Position numbers and translations under genes: made by a program
Source of the DNA: Bacteroidaceae bacterium
GTDB lineage: Bacteria > Bacteroidota > Bacteroidia > Bacteroidales > Bacteroidaceae
Length of the DNA: 53,276 nt
Reading direction: 5' to 3'
Assembly (NCBI GenBank): GCA_016286165.1
Contig: JAEESE010000022.1
Coordinates: 1-53,276, forward strand
The notes under the pieces: model-generated
Database searches by the model: none
Told to the model about the DNA's origin: nothing
What the model saw: only the letters and a program-made list of their open reading frames with translations
Shown: one piece after another, positions 15,374-24,856 of the stretch
Position numbering within the stretch: position 1 is the first letter of the stretch
Layout: every line of letters starts with the position of its first letter

Positions 15374-18300
15374 ATGTGTCTGCATAGGTTCTTTAGCCTA
15401 CGCAGCATCTTATTGTTTTTCTTTTTCCTTTTTTCCCATTTCGCTAATGCTCAAGTAGACAGCCTTCGCACAACTCCTCAGAAGACCATTCCTGAGACTG
15501 TGGAAGACCTTGATTCCACAGCTGTCAGTCTGCGCCGCCCCGACAACCTGAAGCAGGTGGAGGAGATGGACTCGCTGACCGGCTACTATCGTATCGGCAC
15601 AAAGTTGGGAACAGGCGGTTACCTGAACACGCCTATCCTGATGTCGCCCGAGGAATACCAGCAGTGGAGCCTCAGACGCTCCATGCAAAGCTACTACCGC
15701 CAACAGGGACAGAAGGAGTTCGAGACCGAGGGCAAGAACAAGTTCGACTTCACAGACATCAACTTTGACCTGGGACCTGCCGAGAAGATTTTCGGTCCAG
15801 GCGGCGTGAGTATCAAGACACAAGGCTCGGCAGAGATGAAAATGGGTGCCAACCTTAAGAAGGTAAACAACCCATCGCTGGCAGCTAACCGCCGCAAGAC
15901 CTTTGGCTTCGACTTCGACGAGAAGATAAACCTGTCGGTGACCGGTAAGGTGGGCGACAAGGTAAATATGAACATCAACTACAACACGGAGGCCACAATG
16001 GATGTTGATGCTCAGCAAATGAAGTTGAAATACGACGGCAAGGAGGATGAGATAGTGAAGTTGGTGGAGGCCGGCAACGTGTCGATGCCCTCCAATTCAA
16101 CGTTGATACATGGCATCTCGAGCCTCTTCGGTCTGCGCACCGACCTTCAGTTCGGCAAGTTGAAGTTGCAGACCGTAGTCAGCCAAAAGAAGTCCGCCTC
16201 GAAGAGCGTCAGTTCAAAAGGCGGTACTCAAACGACTAATTTCGAGATTTCGGCCGACGACTACGAGGAGAACCGCCACTTCTGGCTCTCGCATTTCTTC
16301 CGCGACAACTACGACCGATGGATGAAGACCTTGCCGACAATAGCAAGCGGCATTACCCTAAAACGCGTAGAACTGTGGGTAACAAACAAGACATCCTCGA
16401 CACAGAACAACCGCAACGTCATTGCCTTCGTGGACTTAGGCGAGGCGCAACACATATGGAATACAGCGTGGAGCGGAACTGCACAGAGCCAACCCCACAA
16501 CCGCGCCAACGACTTGTACCAAACCATTGTCACGAAACACCCCGACGCCCGCGACATTAGCAAGGTAATGAACGACCTTGATGCCATACCAGGTTTCAAA
16601 GGAGGTGCCGATTACGATAAGTTGCAGAGTGCACGTCTGCTCTCTTCGAGCGAATACACGGTGAACAACGCTCTCGGCTACGTGTCGCTCAACTTCCAGC
16701 TAGAGCCTGATGAAGTGCTGGCGGCAGCCTTCGAGTACACCTACAACGGACAGACATACCAAGTGGGTGAATTTGCCAGCGACCTCACAGACAACACCCA
16801 GTGCCTATATCTGAAAGCTATCAAGAGCACCACCAGTTCACCACGTATGGGCAACTGGCCGCTGATGATGAGGAACATATATTATCTCGAAGCCTCGACG
16901 GTGCAGCGTGATAAGTTCCGCCTCGACATTAAATTCCAGAACGATACCGCAGGCGTATACCAAACATACCTGCCCGAAGCTAACCTTAAGAACACACCGC
17001 TCTTACGAGCTCTCAACCTCGACCGTTTGGACAACAACAACCGCGCCAACGCCGACGGACAGTTTGACTACGTCGAGGGCTACACCATCTCCAAAGGCCG
17101 CATCATCTTCCCAGTAGCAGAACCTTTCGGCGACCATCTGCGTAAATGGATCGGCAACGATGCCATGGCCGACAAATACTGCTTTGATGCCCTCTACGAC
17201 AGCACGAAAACAATAGCCAAGCAGATGGCCGAGCGGAACAAATTCATGCTTACCGGACGCTATAAAGGTACTAACGGTGCACAGATAGACCTCGGCGCCA
17301 TGAATATCGCGCCAGGAAGTGTACACGTCACAGCCGGTGGCCAGGAACTGCAGGAAAACGTCGACTACCGCGTCGACTACTCATCGGGTCTGGTTACAAT
17401 ATTGAATCAAAGCATCATTGAGTCGGGCACGAAGGTCAACGCAAGCGTTGAGTCCAACGAAACATATGGCATGCAACGCAAGACCATGCTGGGCGTGAAC
17501 TGGGACTATCAGTTCTCGAAAAACCTTGTAGTGGGAGGTACCTTCCAATTCCTCAACGAGCAACCACTTACAACCAAGGTGAACATGGGCGAAGAACCCT
17601 TGAAGAACACCCTATGGGGCGTGCACATGGACTGGAAGAAAGAGGCTCAATGGCTCACCACTGCCCTCAACGCCATACCTTTGCTCCATTTCTCGGTGCC
17701 TTCGCAGATAGCCTTCAGCGCTGACTTCGCCCAACTCATTGCCGGACAAAACCGCAAGGTGCAGGGTGGTGCATCCTACATGGACGACTTCGAGAACACC
17801 AAGAACCGCATGAGTATTACATCGCCAACGATGTGGATGATGTCCTCTGTGCCCACGGCATTCGAAGGTTCCAAACTCACCAATGATGTGCGAAGCGGTT
17901 ATCAGCGCGCTTTGCTTTCGTGGTACTATATCGATCCCATCTTCACTCGACGGAGTTCATCGTTGACACCGTCCCACATCAAGAGCGACCTCAACCAACT
18001 CTCCGACAGTTATGTTCGTGAAGTATACGAGCGCGAGCTTTATCCCAACAAGCAACTCAACTCGTACAGCGAAGCAGCATCGCTGAACGTTCTCAACCTG
18101 GCCTACTACCCCACCGAGCGTGGAGCTTATAACCTCAACCCGAATCTCGACAGCCGCGGTCGTCTCACCAACCCGAAGGAGAACTGGGGTGGCATGATGC
18201 GCAAAACCGACAACCCAGACTTCGAAGCCCAGAACATCGAGTATATCGAGTTCTGGATGCTCGATCCATTCCTTTATACCGGCGACGATAAGAGCTACGG

Positions 18301-21300
18301 CGGCGAGCTGTACATCGATCTCGGCGAAGTATCTGAGGATATCCTCAAGGACGGAAAGAAATTCTACGAGAGCGGTTTGCCCATCGACGATGACCAGCGC
18401 TACTACGAGAATTCGCTTTGGGGACGAGTACCCGTTGGCACCAGCGTCACCTACGCTTTCAACAACGAGAGCGGAGCCCGCACCCGTCAGGACGTAGGTC
18501 TCAATGGTATCAATTCTGATCAAGAGAAAACATTCGGTATTTACAAAGACTACCTCACCGCAATTCAAGGCAAGGTATCGCCCGAAGTGTTCGACAGCAT
18601 CTTCGCAGACCCTGCCGGTGACGATTATCACTACTATCGTGGCACTGATTTCGACCGCGATAAAGTAGGCATTTTGGAGCGATATAAGCGCATTAACATG
18701 CCCGAAGGCAACTCGCCCGACACGCAGAATTCGCCCGAGAGCTACGAGACAGCCTACAAGACAACTCCGGATGTCGAAGACCTTAACTCTGACTTCACGC
18801 TCAACGAATACGAGAAATTCTTCCAGTACCATATCTCTATCCATCCCGAGGACACCGTTGTGGGGCGCAACTTCATAGCCGACATACGCCGCATAACCGC
18901 CAAACTGCGCAACGGAGAGAAGCGCGAGGAACGATGGTTCCAATTCCGCGTGCCCCTTGAGGAGTATGAATATGCCCATGGAGGCATAACAGATTTCACC
19001 AGTATCCGTTTCGTTCGAATGTTCCTTACGGGCTTCGAGAAACCTATTATACTTCGTTTTGCCACACTCGACCTCGTGCAGGCCGACTGGCGCCAGTATG
19101 AGCAAAGCCTTTACGCCGGTCAGGCTCCATCAGTAACCGGCACCATGGAAGTCAGTGCAGTGAATATTGAGGAAAACAACGAGAAGCAGCCCGTCAACTA
19201 CGTGCTTCCTCCTGGCATATCACCCGTGACTGACCCAGCACAAACCCAGCTTGTGGAGCAGAATGAGCAAGCCTTGTCACTCATTGCCAAGAACCTGTCG
19301 CCCGGCGATGCCCGCGCTGTGTTCAAGAACTGCAGATACGATATGCGACAGTACAAGCACCTGCAGATGTTTGTGCACGCCAATGCACTCGCCAACGACG
19401 TTACAGATTTGCAAGACGGCGAGACATCGGTGTTCCTACGCATTGGCTCGGACTACAAATCAAACTTCTACGAGTACGAAGTACCCTTACAGCTGACACC
19501 CGAGCGCCGATACGACCGCTACAATCCCAACGACTGCCGTGCCGTATGGCCTGCGGAAAACATGATTGACATCGACCTTTCAAAGTTCACCGCAGTAAAG
19601 AAGAACCGAAACCACGAAAAGAGTCTTGGCAACGCAAGCTACAACAGAGAATTCAGCCAATTCGACGACGATCGTCCCAACAACCGCATCACAGTGATGG
19701 GTAACCCCACTTTGGGCGAGATAAAGACCATAATGATAGGCGTCCGCAACAATGGACGAACAGTGAAGAGCGTAGAGGTGTGGGCCAACGAACTACGCCT
19801 GCAGGAATTCTCTAACGAAGGCGGCTGGGCTGCTCAGGCTGCGCTGAACATACAACTCTCCGACCTTGGTAGCGTAAACGTTCAGGGACACTATGAGAAA
19901 GCAGGCTTCGGCGGCATAGAACAAAGCGTGTCCGAGCGTTCCAACGACAACACCTTAGACTACACCATCACCACGCAGATGGACCTTGGCAAGCTGCTGC
20001 CTCCTAAGGCGAAGGTCAACTTCCCCATGTACTACAGCTACTCCAAGGAAACGGTGAGCCCGAAGTACAACCCTCTCGACAATGATATGTTGCTCAGCGA
20101 TGCTCTTGATGCAACAACCACCAAGCACGAGAAAGACAGTATCACAAACCTTACTACACAGACCCAGATCAGCAAGAGTCTGTCGTTCACAGGCGTGAAA
20201 GTGAATGTGCAGAGCCGTAAGCATCCAATGCCTTATGACCCCGCCAACTTCACATTTAATTATAGTCATACCCACACATACAATGCCGGTGAGACCACGG
20301 TCTACGAGCACGAGCGTACTTGGCGCGGAGGAATGAACTATAGTTGGACGCCCAATTGGAAGACATGGGAGCCGTTTAAGAATCTGAAGTCCAAGTCGAA
20401 ATGGCTTGACTTGATTAAGGCTCAGAACCTCAACTTCGCACCTCAAAGCCTGACGTTCAACACCGATATTGTACGAAACTACTCTGAGATACAGGAGCGT
20501 GATATGGACAACCTCGATTCGCCAAACTCCATACCAGTTCGCTGGACGCCCTCGTTCCTTTGGAATCGTGAGTTCAACCTGCGATGGGATTTGACTAAAG
20601 CCCTTCATTTCACCTTCCAGAGCGGCACTCACGCCGAGATTGAAGAGCCTTACACGCCTGTTAACAAAGACCTCTACTTCGACAGCTTTGCGGCATGGAA
20701 AGACAGCGTCATGCATAGCATTCGCGGCTTCGGTACGCCATTGGATTATGCCCAGTCGGCACAATTGTCATATAAGTTGCCTTTAGAAAAGATTCCTGCA
20801 ACCGACTGGATTGGGGTTGACGGAACATACCAAAGCAACTATTCGTGGAAGCGCGGTGCAGAGCTCGATGACGGCAGCACGCTTGGCAACACTGTGAACA
20901 CCCAGCGTTCAATCAATATTAATGGTAGGTTGAACATGGAAACGCTGTACAACCATTCCAAGTTCCTCCAGGACGCCAACAAGCGTTTCTCGACGTCAAC
21001 CATCAAGAGCGAAGGACGCAAGAAAGATCAAGCCAAGCAAAAAGAAAAAGACGCCAAGAAGAAAGAAGAGGCTGAAGCTGCCAAGAAACTCGCCGACGCA
21101 CAGAAGAAGGCCGCTGCCGGCGACAGCACAGCGCTGAAAGCACTTAACGACCCATCGCAAGCCAAGATACAAGGCAACCAGAAGGGCGTGACTCAACAGA
21201 AGAAGCAGGTAAAAGGTTTCGCCGGCGAAGTGGTGTTGCCAGACTCTGCTGTAGAGCTCAAGCACAATCAGAAGAGCAAGCGCATCATGGTTACTGCCAA

Positions 21301-23257
21301 GGACGAGAAGGGCAAGGCCTACAATATTAAATACTCTATTGTTGACGAAAACACAATACGAATCAAGCCTCCGAAGGAGTTGGTCAAGGCCGCCAAGCAG
21401 GCGCAGAAGAAAGCCGAGCGTGAAGCTCGCGAACTGGCTAAAGCAGCTCGCAAGAATGCGAAGACCGACAGTCTTGACATAGCTGCTGCCGACAGCCTCG
21501 GCATTGAAGCAGAGAGCACTGACACACCGTCAGACAGTATAGCACAAAAAGGGAAGGTTCCCAAACCTAAGAAGCAATCTAAGGCCGACAACAAGGAGGC
21601 AAAAGTTCCTAAACTCGAACAGGTAGCTCAAGAAGGCGAGAGCAGCGACACTACTAATGCCCTCGCACCTTTGAACCTTCGTGTAAACGTAGTTGCCAAG
21701 CCCAACCTCGAGGACCAGAAATGGTATCAGTGGACACAGGCCGGTGCACGCTTCCTCATGATGCTTCGCAATGCCAGCATCAGCTATCGCAACACCTATG
21801 CTTTGGTGCTGCCAGGCTTTATGCCTAATATAGGCGATATGCTTGGACAAAGTCGCCACGGCGCTGCCTTGGCACCAGGTGCCGGTTTCGCTTTCGGTTT
21901 CATCGGCGACGGCTACATCGACCATGCTCAAGAGGAAGGTTGGCTACTCAACAGCGACAGCGTGGCTACGCCTGCTGCCTCGAACTCCATGGAGGACTTA
22001 CAGATCAAGGCCTCACTCGAGCCTTTGCCCGACCTGAAGATAGACCTGAACGCCAGTCGCACCGTGAACGGTTCTAAGAACATACAATATATGTATGTTG
22101 GAAGTCCCACTACGCTAACCGGTTCGTTCAACATGACCACCATCAGCATACGTACCGCCTTCCAAAGCCGTGGCAATGCTTCTAACGGCTACGACAGCAA
22201 AGCCTTCCGCCGTTTCCAGGAATATCTCGGCATTATGCAAGGTCGCGTTGAAGGCCGTTACATAGGCACACAATATCCCGAAGCAACGGGTATGAGCGGC
22301 AACTTCAACCCAGAGAACGGCACCGTAGACCTCTATAGTGGAGATGTGATGATTCCAGCCTTCCTCGCTGCATACACCGGCAAACGTGCCGCTGCTACGC
22401 CTATTGACATATTCCCCTCCGTAGCCCGTATGCTACCTAACTGGACCCTTACATACAAAGGACTCAGCAACCTGCCTTGGGTTCGCGACCATCTGAAGAG
22501 CGTGACCCTGACGCACGGCTACAAGAGTATATATGCCGTAGGGTCTTACAACAGCTATTCTTCTTGGATAGAATATATGGGTGGACAGGACATGGGATAT
22601 GTCATGAACACCACTACAGGTCTCTACACACCTTCATCGATGTACGACATCTCCACCGTGAGCATCAATGAATCCTTCTTACCTCTTATCGGTCTTAACG
22701 TTACACTGCAAAACAATATGACGTTGAAGGCTGAATATCGCAAGACACGTGTGCTGACGCTTTCAATGACCTCTGCACAAATCAACGAGGCCAGTTCCGA
22801 GGACCTCGTGTTCGGTTGGGGATACAAGATCGACGACTTCAAGATAGCCCACTGGTTCAATGGCAAGAGCAGCAGCCAGAAAGCCGCAGCGAAGAACAAG
22901 AGCAAGGCAAAGGGAGACACCGATGAAAAGGAAGATGCCAAGACCTATAACAACCAGCGCAACACAAGCTCCAACAGCCGTCGCAGCACATTTGCCCATG
23001 CGCTGAATCTGCGCTTCGACTTCTCGCTACGCTCGCAGGATGCCATCACTCGCAACATTCAGACCTCACTCTCCGAGGCCACCAGCGGCAACCGTGCCGT
23101 CAAGACCAGTTTCATTGCCGACTATGCTATGAGCCGCTACGTAACCTTCTCGCTCTACTACAACCGTCAGCGCAACCAACCTCTGCTCTCTTCGTCGGCC
23201 TATCCGACCATCACCCAGGATTTCGGAGTCAATCTTAAGTTAACCCTCACTCGATAA
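15374..23257 (+). CDS. sprA: T9SS outer-membrane translocon SprA/Sov
   Basis: This giant protein of about 2627 residues forms the large beta-barrel through which T9SS cargo crosses the outer membrane. Recognisable features are the signal peptide (FFSLRSILLFFFFLF, cleavage after ANAQ), the position beside ruvA, the early segment MSPEEYQQWSLRRSMQSYY, repeated beta-strand-rich blocks with many Tyr/Asn, and the late region ARFLMMLRNASISYRNTY-ALVLPGF typical of SprA. I prefer the ATG at 15374; the frame also opens at GTG 15347, but that codon lies inside the family C repeat. Compared with family members of roughly 2400-2500 residues it is longer, partly because of a Lys/Ala/Glu-rich low-complexity stretch at about residues 1880-2100 and a second Lys/Ser-rich loop near 2505-2545. 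Confidence 0.95.
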   Translation: MCLHRFFSLRSILLFFFFLFSHFANAQVDSLRTTPQKTIPETVEDLDSTAVSLRRPDNLKQVEEMDSLTGYYRIGTKLGTGGYLNTPILMSPEEYQQWSLRRSMQSYYRQQGQKEFETEGKNKFDFTDINFDLGPAEKIFGPGGVSIKTQGSAEMKMGANLKKVNNPSLAANRRKTFGFDFDEKINLSVTGKVGDKVNMNINYNTEATMDVDAQQMKLKYDGKEDEIVKLVEAGNVSMPSNSTLIHGISSLFGLRTDLQFGKLKLQTVVSQKKSASKSVSSKGGTQTTNFEISADDYEENRHFWLSHFFRDNYDRWMKTLPTIASGITLKRVELWVTNKTSSTQNNRNVIAFVDLGEAQHIWNTAWSGTAQSQPHNRANDLYQTIVTKHPDARDISKVMNDLDAIPGFKGGADYDKLQSARLLSSSEYTVNNALGYVSLNFQLEPDEVLAAAFEYTYNGQTYQVGEFASDLTDNTQCLYLKAIKSTTSSPRMGNWPLMMRNIYYLEASTVQRDKFRLDIKFQNDTAGVYQTYLPEANLKNTPLLRALNLDRLDNNNRANADGQFDYVEGYTISKGRIIFPVAEPFGDHLRKWIGNDAMADKYCFDALYDSTKTIAKQMAERNKFMLTGRYKGTNGAQIDLGAMNIAPGSVHVTAGGQELQENVDYRVDYSSGLVTILNQSIIESGTKVNASVESNETYGMQRKTMLGVNWDYQFSKNLVVGGTFQFLNEQPLTTKVNMGEEPLKNTLWGVHMDWKKEAQWLTTALNAIPLLHFSVPSQIAFSADFAQLIAGQNRKVQGGASYMDDFENTKNRMSITSPTMWMMSSVPTAFEGSKLTNDVRSGYQRALLSWYYIDPIFTRRSSSLTPSHIKSDLNQLSDSYVREVYERELYPNKQLNSYSEAASLNVLNLAYYPTERGAYNLNPNLDSRGRLTNPKENWGGMMRKTDNPDFEAQNIEYIEFWMLDPFLYTGDDKSYGGELYIDLGEVSEDILKDGKKFYESGLPIDDDQRYYENSLWGRVPVGTSVTYAFNNESGARTRQDVGLNGINSDQEKTFGIYKDYLTAIQGKVSPEVFDSIFADPAGDDYHYYRGTDFDRDKVGILERYKRINMPEGNSPDTQNSPESYETAYKTTPDVEDLNSDFTLNEYEKFFQYHISIHPEDTVVGRNFIADIRRITAKLRNGEKREERWFQFRVPLEEYEYAHGGITDFTSIRFVRMFLTGFEKPIILRFATLDLVQADWRQYEQSLYAGQAPSVTGTMEVSAVNIEENNEKQPVNYVLPPGISPVTDPAQTQLVEQNEQALSLIAKNLSPGDARAVFKNCRYDMRQYKHLQMFVHANALANDVTDLQDGETSVFLRIGSDYKSNFYEYEVPLQLTPERRYDRYNPNDCRAVWPAENMIDIDLSKFTAVKKNRNHEKSLGNASYNREFSQFDDDRPNNRITVMGNPTLGEIKTIMIGVRNNGRTVKSVEVWANELRLQEFSNEGGWAAQAALNIQLSDLGSVNVQGHYEKAGFGGIEQSVSERSNDNTLDYTITTQMDLGKLLPPKAKVNFPMYYSYSKETVSPKYNPLDNDMLLSDALDATTTKHEKDSITNLTTQTQISKSLSFTGVKVNVQSRKHPMPYDPANFTFNYSHTHTYNAGETTVYEHERTWRGGMNYSWTPNWKTWEPFKNLKSKSKWLDLIKAQNLNFAPQSLTFNTDIVRNYSEIQERDMDNLDSPNSIPVRWTPSFLWNREFNLRWDLTKALHFTFQSGTHAEIEEPYTPVNKDLYFDSFAAWKDSVMHSIRGFGTPLDYAQSAQLSYKLPLEKIPATDWIGVDGTYQSNYSWKRGAELDDGSTLGNTVNTQRSININGRLNMETLYNHSKFLQDANKRFSTSTIKSEGRKKDQAKQKEKDAKKKEEAEAAKKLADAQKKAAAGDSTALKALNDPSQAKIQGNQKGVTQQKKQVKGFAGEVVLPDSAVELKHNQKSKRIMVTAKDEKGKAYNIKYSIVDENTIRIKPPKELVKAAKQAQKKAEREARELAKAARKNAKTDSLDIAAADSLGIEAESTDTPSDSIAQKGKVPKPKKQSKADNKEAKVPKLEQVAQEGESSDTTNALAPLNLRVNVVAKPNLEDQKWYQWTQAGARFLMMLRNASISYRNTYALVLPGFMPNIGDMLGQSRHGAALAPGAGFAFGFIGDGYIDHAQEEGWLLNSDSVATPAASNSMEDLQIKASLEPLPDLKIDLNASRTVNGSKNIQYMYVGSPTTLTGSFNMTTISIRTAFQSRGNASNGYDSKAFRRFQEYLGIMQGRVEGRYIGTQYPEATGMSGNFNPENGTVDLYSGDVMIPAFLAAYTGKRAAATPIDIFPSVARMLPNWTLTYKGLSNLPWVRDHLKSVTLTHGYKSIYAVGSYNSYSSWIEYMGGQDMGYVMNTTTGLYTPSSMYDISTVSINESFLPLIGLNVTLQNNMTLKAEYRKTRVLTLSMTSAQINEASSEDLVFGWGYKIDDFKIAHWFNGKSSSQKAAAKNKSKAKGDTDEKEDAKTYNNQRNTSSNSRRSTFAHALNLRFDFSLRSQDAITRNIQTSLSEATSGNRAVKTSFIADYAMSRYVTFSLYYNRQRNQPLLSSSAYPTITQDFGVNLKLTLTR

Positions 23258-23275
23258 GTTTGAACCATACAATTC

Positions 23276-23308
23276 AAGGCGGACGCGTTGTTGCCCGCCT
23301 TATTTTAT
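23276..23308 (+). terminator. sprA terminator
   Basis: AAGGCGG (23276-23282) pairs with CCGCCTT (23295-23301) around a 12-nt loop, followed by ATTTTAT. It lies 19 bp after the sprA stop. Confidence 0.75.
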
Positions 23309-23372
23309 ATCAAAAAAAGTTATTTGCTGAAAAATAATATCGCCAAGCGTGTGTTTTATCACAAATAATCAT

Positions 23373-23380
23373 TACCTTTG
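23373..23380 (+). promoter_or_regulatory. Promoter -7 box of purB operon
   Basis: TACCTTTG, a TAnnTTTG match, with only a TGTG-like -33 element. It predicts a transcript start around 23387 and a leader of about 115 nt. Confidence 0.55.
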
Positions 23381-23386
23381 CACCGC

Positions 23387-23422
23387 CTTTCGTGAGAAAG
23401 CGAACTTCCTTTCGGGAGAAAG
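23387..23422 (+). promoter_or_regulatory. Two GNRA-capped mini-hairpins in the purB leader
   Basis: CTTTC-GTGA-GAAAG (23387-23400) and CTTTC-GGGA-GAAAG (23409-23422) are consecutive 5-bp stems, each closed by a GNRA-type tetraloop, at the predicted 5' end of the purB mRNA. Possible mRNA-stabilising or regulatory structure; function is inference. Confidence 0.45.
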
Positions 23423-23501
23423 CATCATTTTTGAGCTATACATTAAATACAATAAAGAAAGATAAGCATTTCACTTCATACCGATTATTCATCACTTTGC
23501 T

Positions 23502-24848
23502 ATGGAACTAAACGCACTCACGGCTGTCTCGCCTATTGACGGTCGCTACCGTTCAAAAACACAATCCCTTGACCAATATTTCTCTGAATACGCGCTCATA
23601 CGCTATCGAGTTCGCGTTGAGATAGAGTATTTCATTGCTCTTTGTCAGTTGCCTTTACCACAATTGGCAGACTTTCCACACGACATGTTCCCCAAGCTCC
23701 GCGCCATCTACGAGCAGTTCTCGCAGAGCGATGCCGCACGCGTCAAGGAGATAGAGAGCGTGACCAACCACGATGTCAAGGCAGTGGAGTATTTCATCAA
23801 GGAGAAACTCTCCGACTTCAACCTCAAAGCTTCTACCCTCAACTTCGTGCACTTTGGTCTCACCTCACAGGACATCAACAACACAAGCGTGCCGCTTAGC
23901 ATCAAGGAGGCACTGGACGAGGTTGTGATACCACTGCTGAAAGAACTTATCCAGGTACTCACCACCATGGCTGATGAGTGGAAGGATATTCCCATGCTGG
24001 CCAAGACACACGGTCAACCTGCATCACCAACGCGTTTAGGCAAGGAACTCAAAGTGTTTGAATATCGTCTTTCACGTCAGTTGGAGCTTTTGCTCGCCTG
24101 CCCTATTACAGCTAAGTTTGGCGGCGCCACAGGAAACTTCAACGCTCATCATGTTGCTTACCCCGATATAGACTGGCGTGCTTTCGGAAATCAATTCGTA
24201 GGCAGCAGCCTCGGTTTGGAACGCGAGCAGTGGACAACACAGATCTCCAACTACGACTGCCTTGCCGCTCTCTTCGACGCTCTGCGCCGCATAGCTACCG
24301 TAATCATCGACCTCGACCGCGACGTGTGGCAATATATCTCGATGGGCTATTTCCGTCAGCGCGTCAAGGCAGGTGAGGTAGGCAGCAGTGCCATGCCTCA
24401 CAAGGTCAACCCTATCGATTTCGAAAACTCAGAAGGCAACCTCGGTGTGGCCAACGCATTGCTATGCCATCTGGCCGAGAAACTCCCCGTGAGCCGTCTG
24501 CAACGCGACCTCACCGACAGCACCGTGCTGCGCAATGTAGGTGTTCCCTTGGGCCACATCTCCATCGCCATCCAAAGCACTTTAAAGGGACTCGGCAAGC
24601 TGTTGCTCAACGAAGCAGCACTCAACGCCGACCTTGAGCAGAACTGGGCAGTAGTGGCCGAGGCCATTCAGACTATTCTGCGTCGCGAAGGCTACCCCAA
24701 TCCATATGAGGCGCTCAAAGCACTCACACGTACAGGTGCAGCCATAAGCCACGACACTATTTCAAACTTTATAGAAACTCTTGACGTCAGCGAGGCTGTG
24801 AAAGCCGAGTTACGTCAAATAACACCAAACAATTATACAGGTATTTAA
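23502..24848 (+). CDS. purB: Adenylosuccinate lyase
   Basis: This 448-residue fumarase/aspartase-superfamily enzyme cleaves SAICAR and adenylosuccinate in purine synthesis. Family marks: LTAVSPIDGRY at the N-terminus, LTSQDINNTS, KTHGQPASPT, and the signature GSSAMPHKVNP with the catalytic Ser loop. The length agrees with the longer PurB clade. It is the first gene of a probable purB - pseudouridine synthase - asnS operon; the next start follows after 8 bp. The promoter and the hairpin-containing leader lie directly upstream. Confidence 0.96.
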   Translation: MELNALTAVSPIDGRYRSKTQSLDQYFSEYALIRYRVRVEIEYFIALCQLPLPQLADFPHDMFPKLRAIYEQFSQSDAARVKEIESVTNHDVKAVEYFIKEKLSDFNLKASTLNFVHFGLTSQDINNTSVPLSIKEALDEVVIPLLKELIQVLTTMADEWKDIPMLAKTHGQPASPTRLGKELKVFEYRLSRQLELLLACPITAKFGGATGNFNAHHVAYPDIDWRAFGNQFVGSSLGLEREQWTTQISNYDCLAALFDALRRIATVIIDLDRDVWQYISMGYFRQRVKAGEVGSSAMPHKVNPIDFENSEGNLGVANALLCHLAEKLPVSRLQRDLTDSTVLRNVGVPLGHISIAIQSTLKGLGKLLLNEAALNADLEQNWAVVAEAIQTILRREGYPNPYEALKALTRTGAAISHDTISNFIETLDVSEAVKAELRQITPNNYTGI

Positions 24849-24856
24849 TTACGACA

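Noticed and set aside
17957..19105. 382-residue minus-strand open frame opposite sprA
   Set aside because: Shadow of sprA; no start context or family marks.
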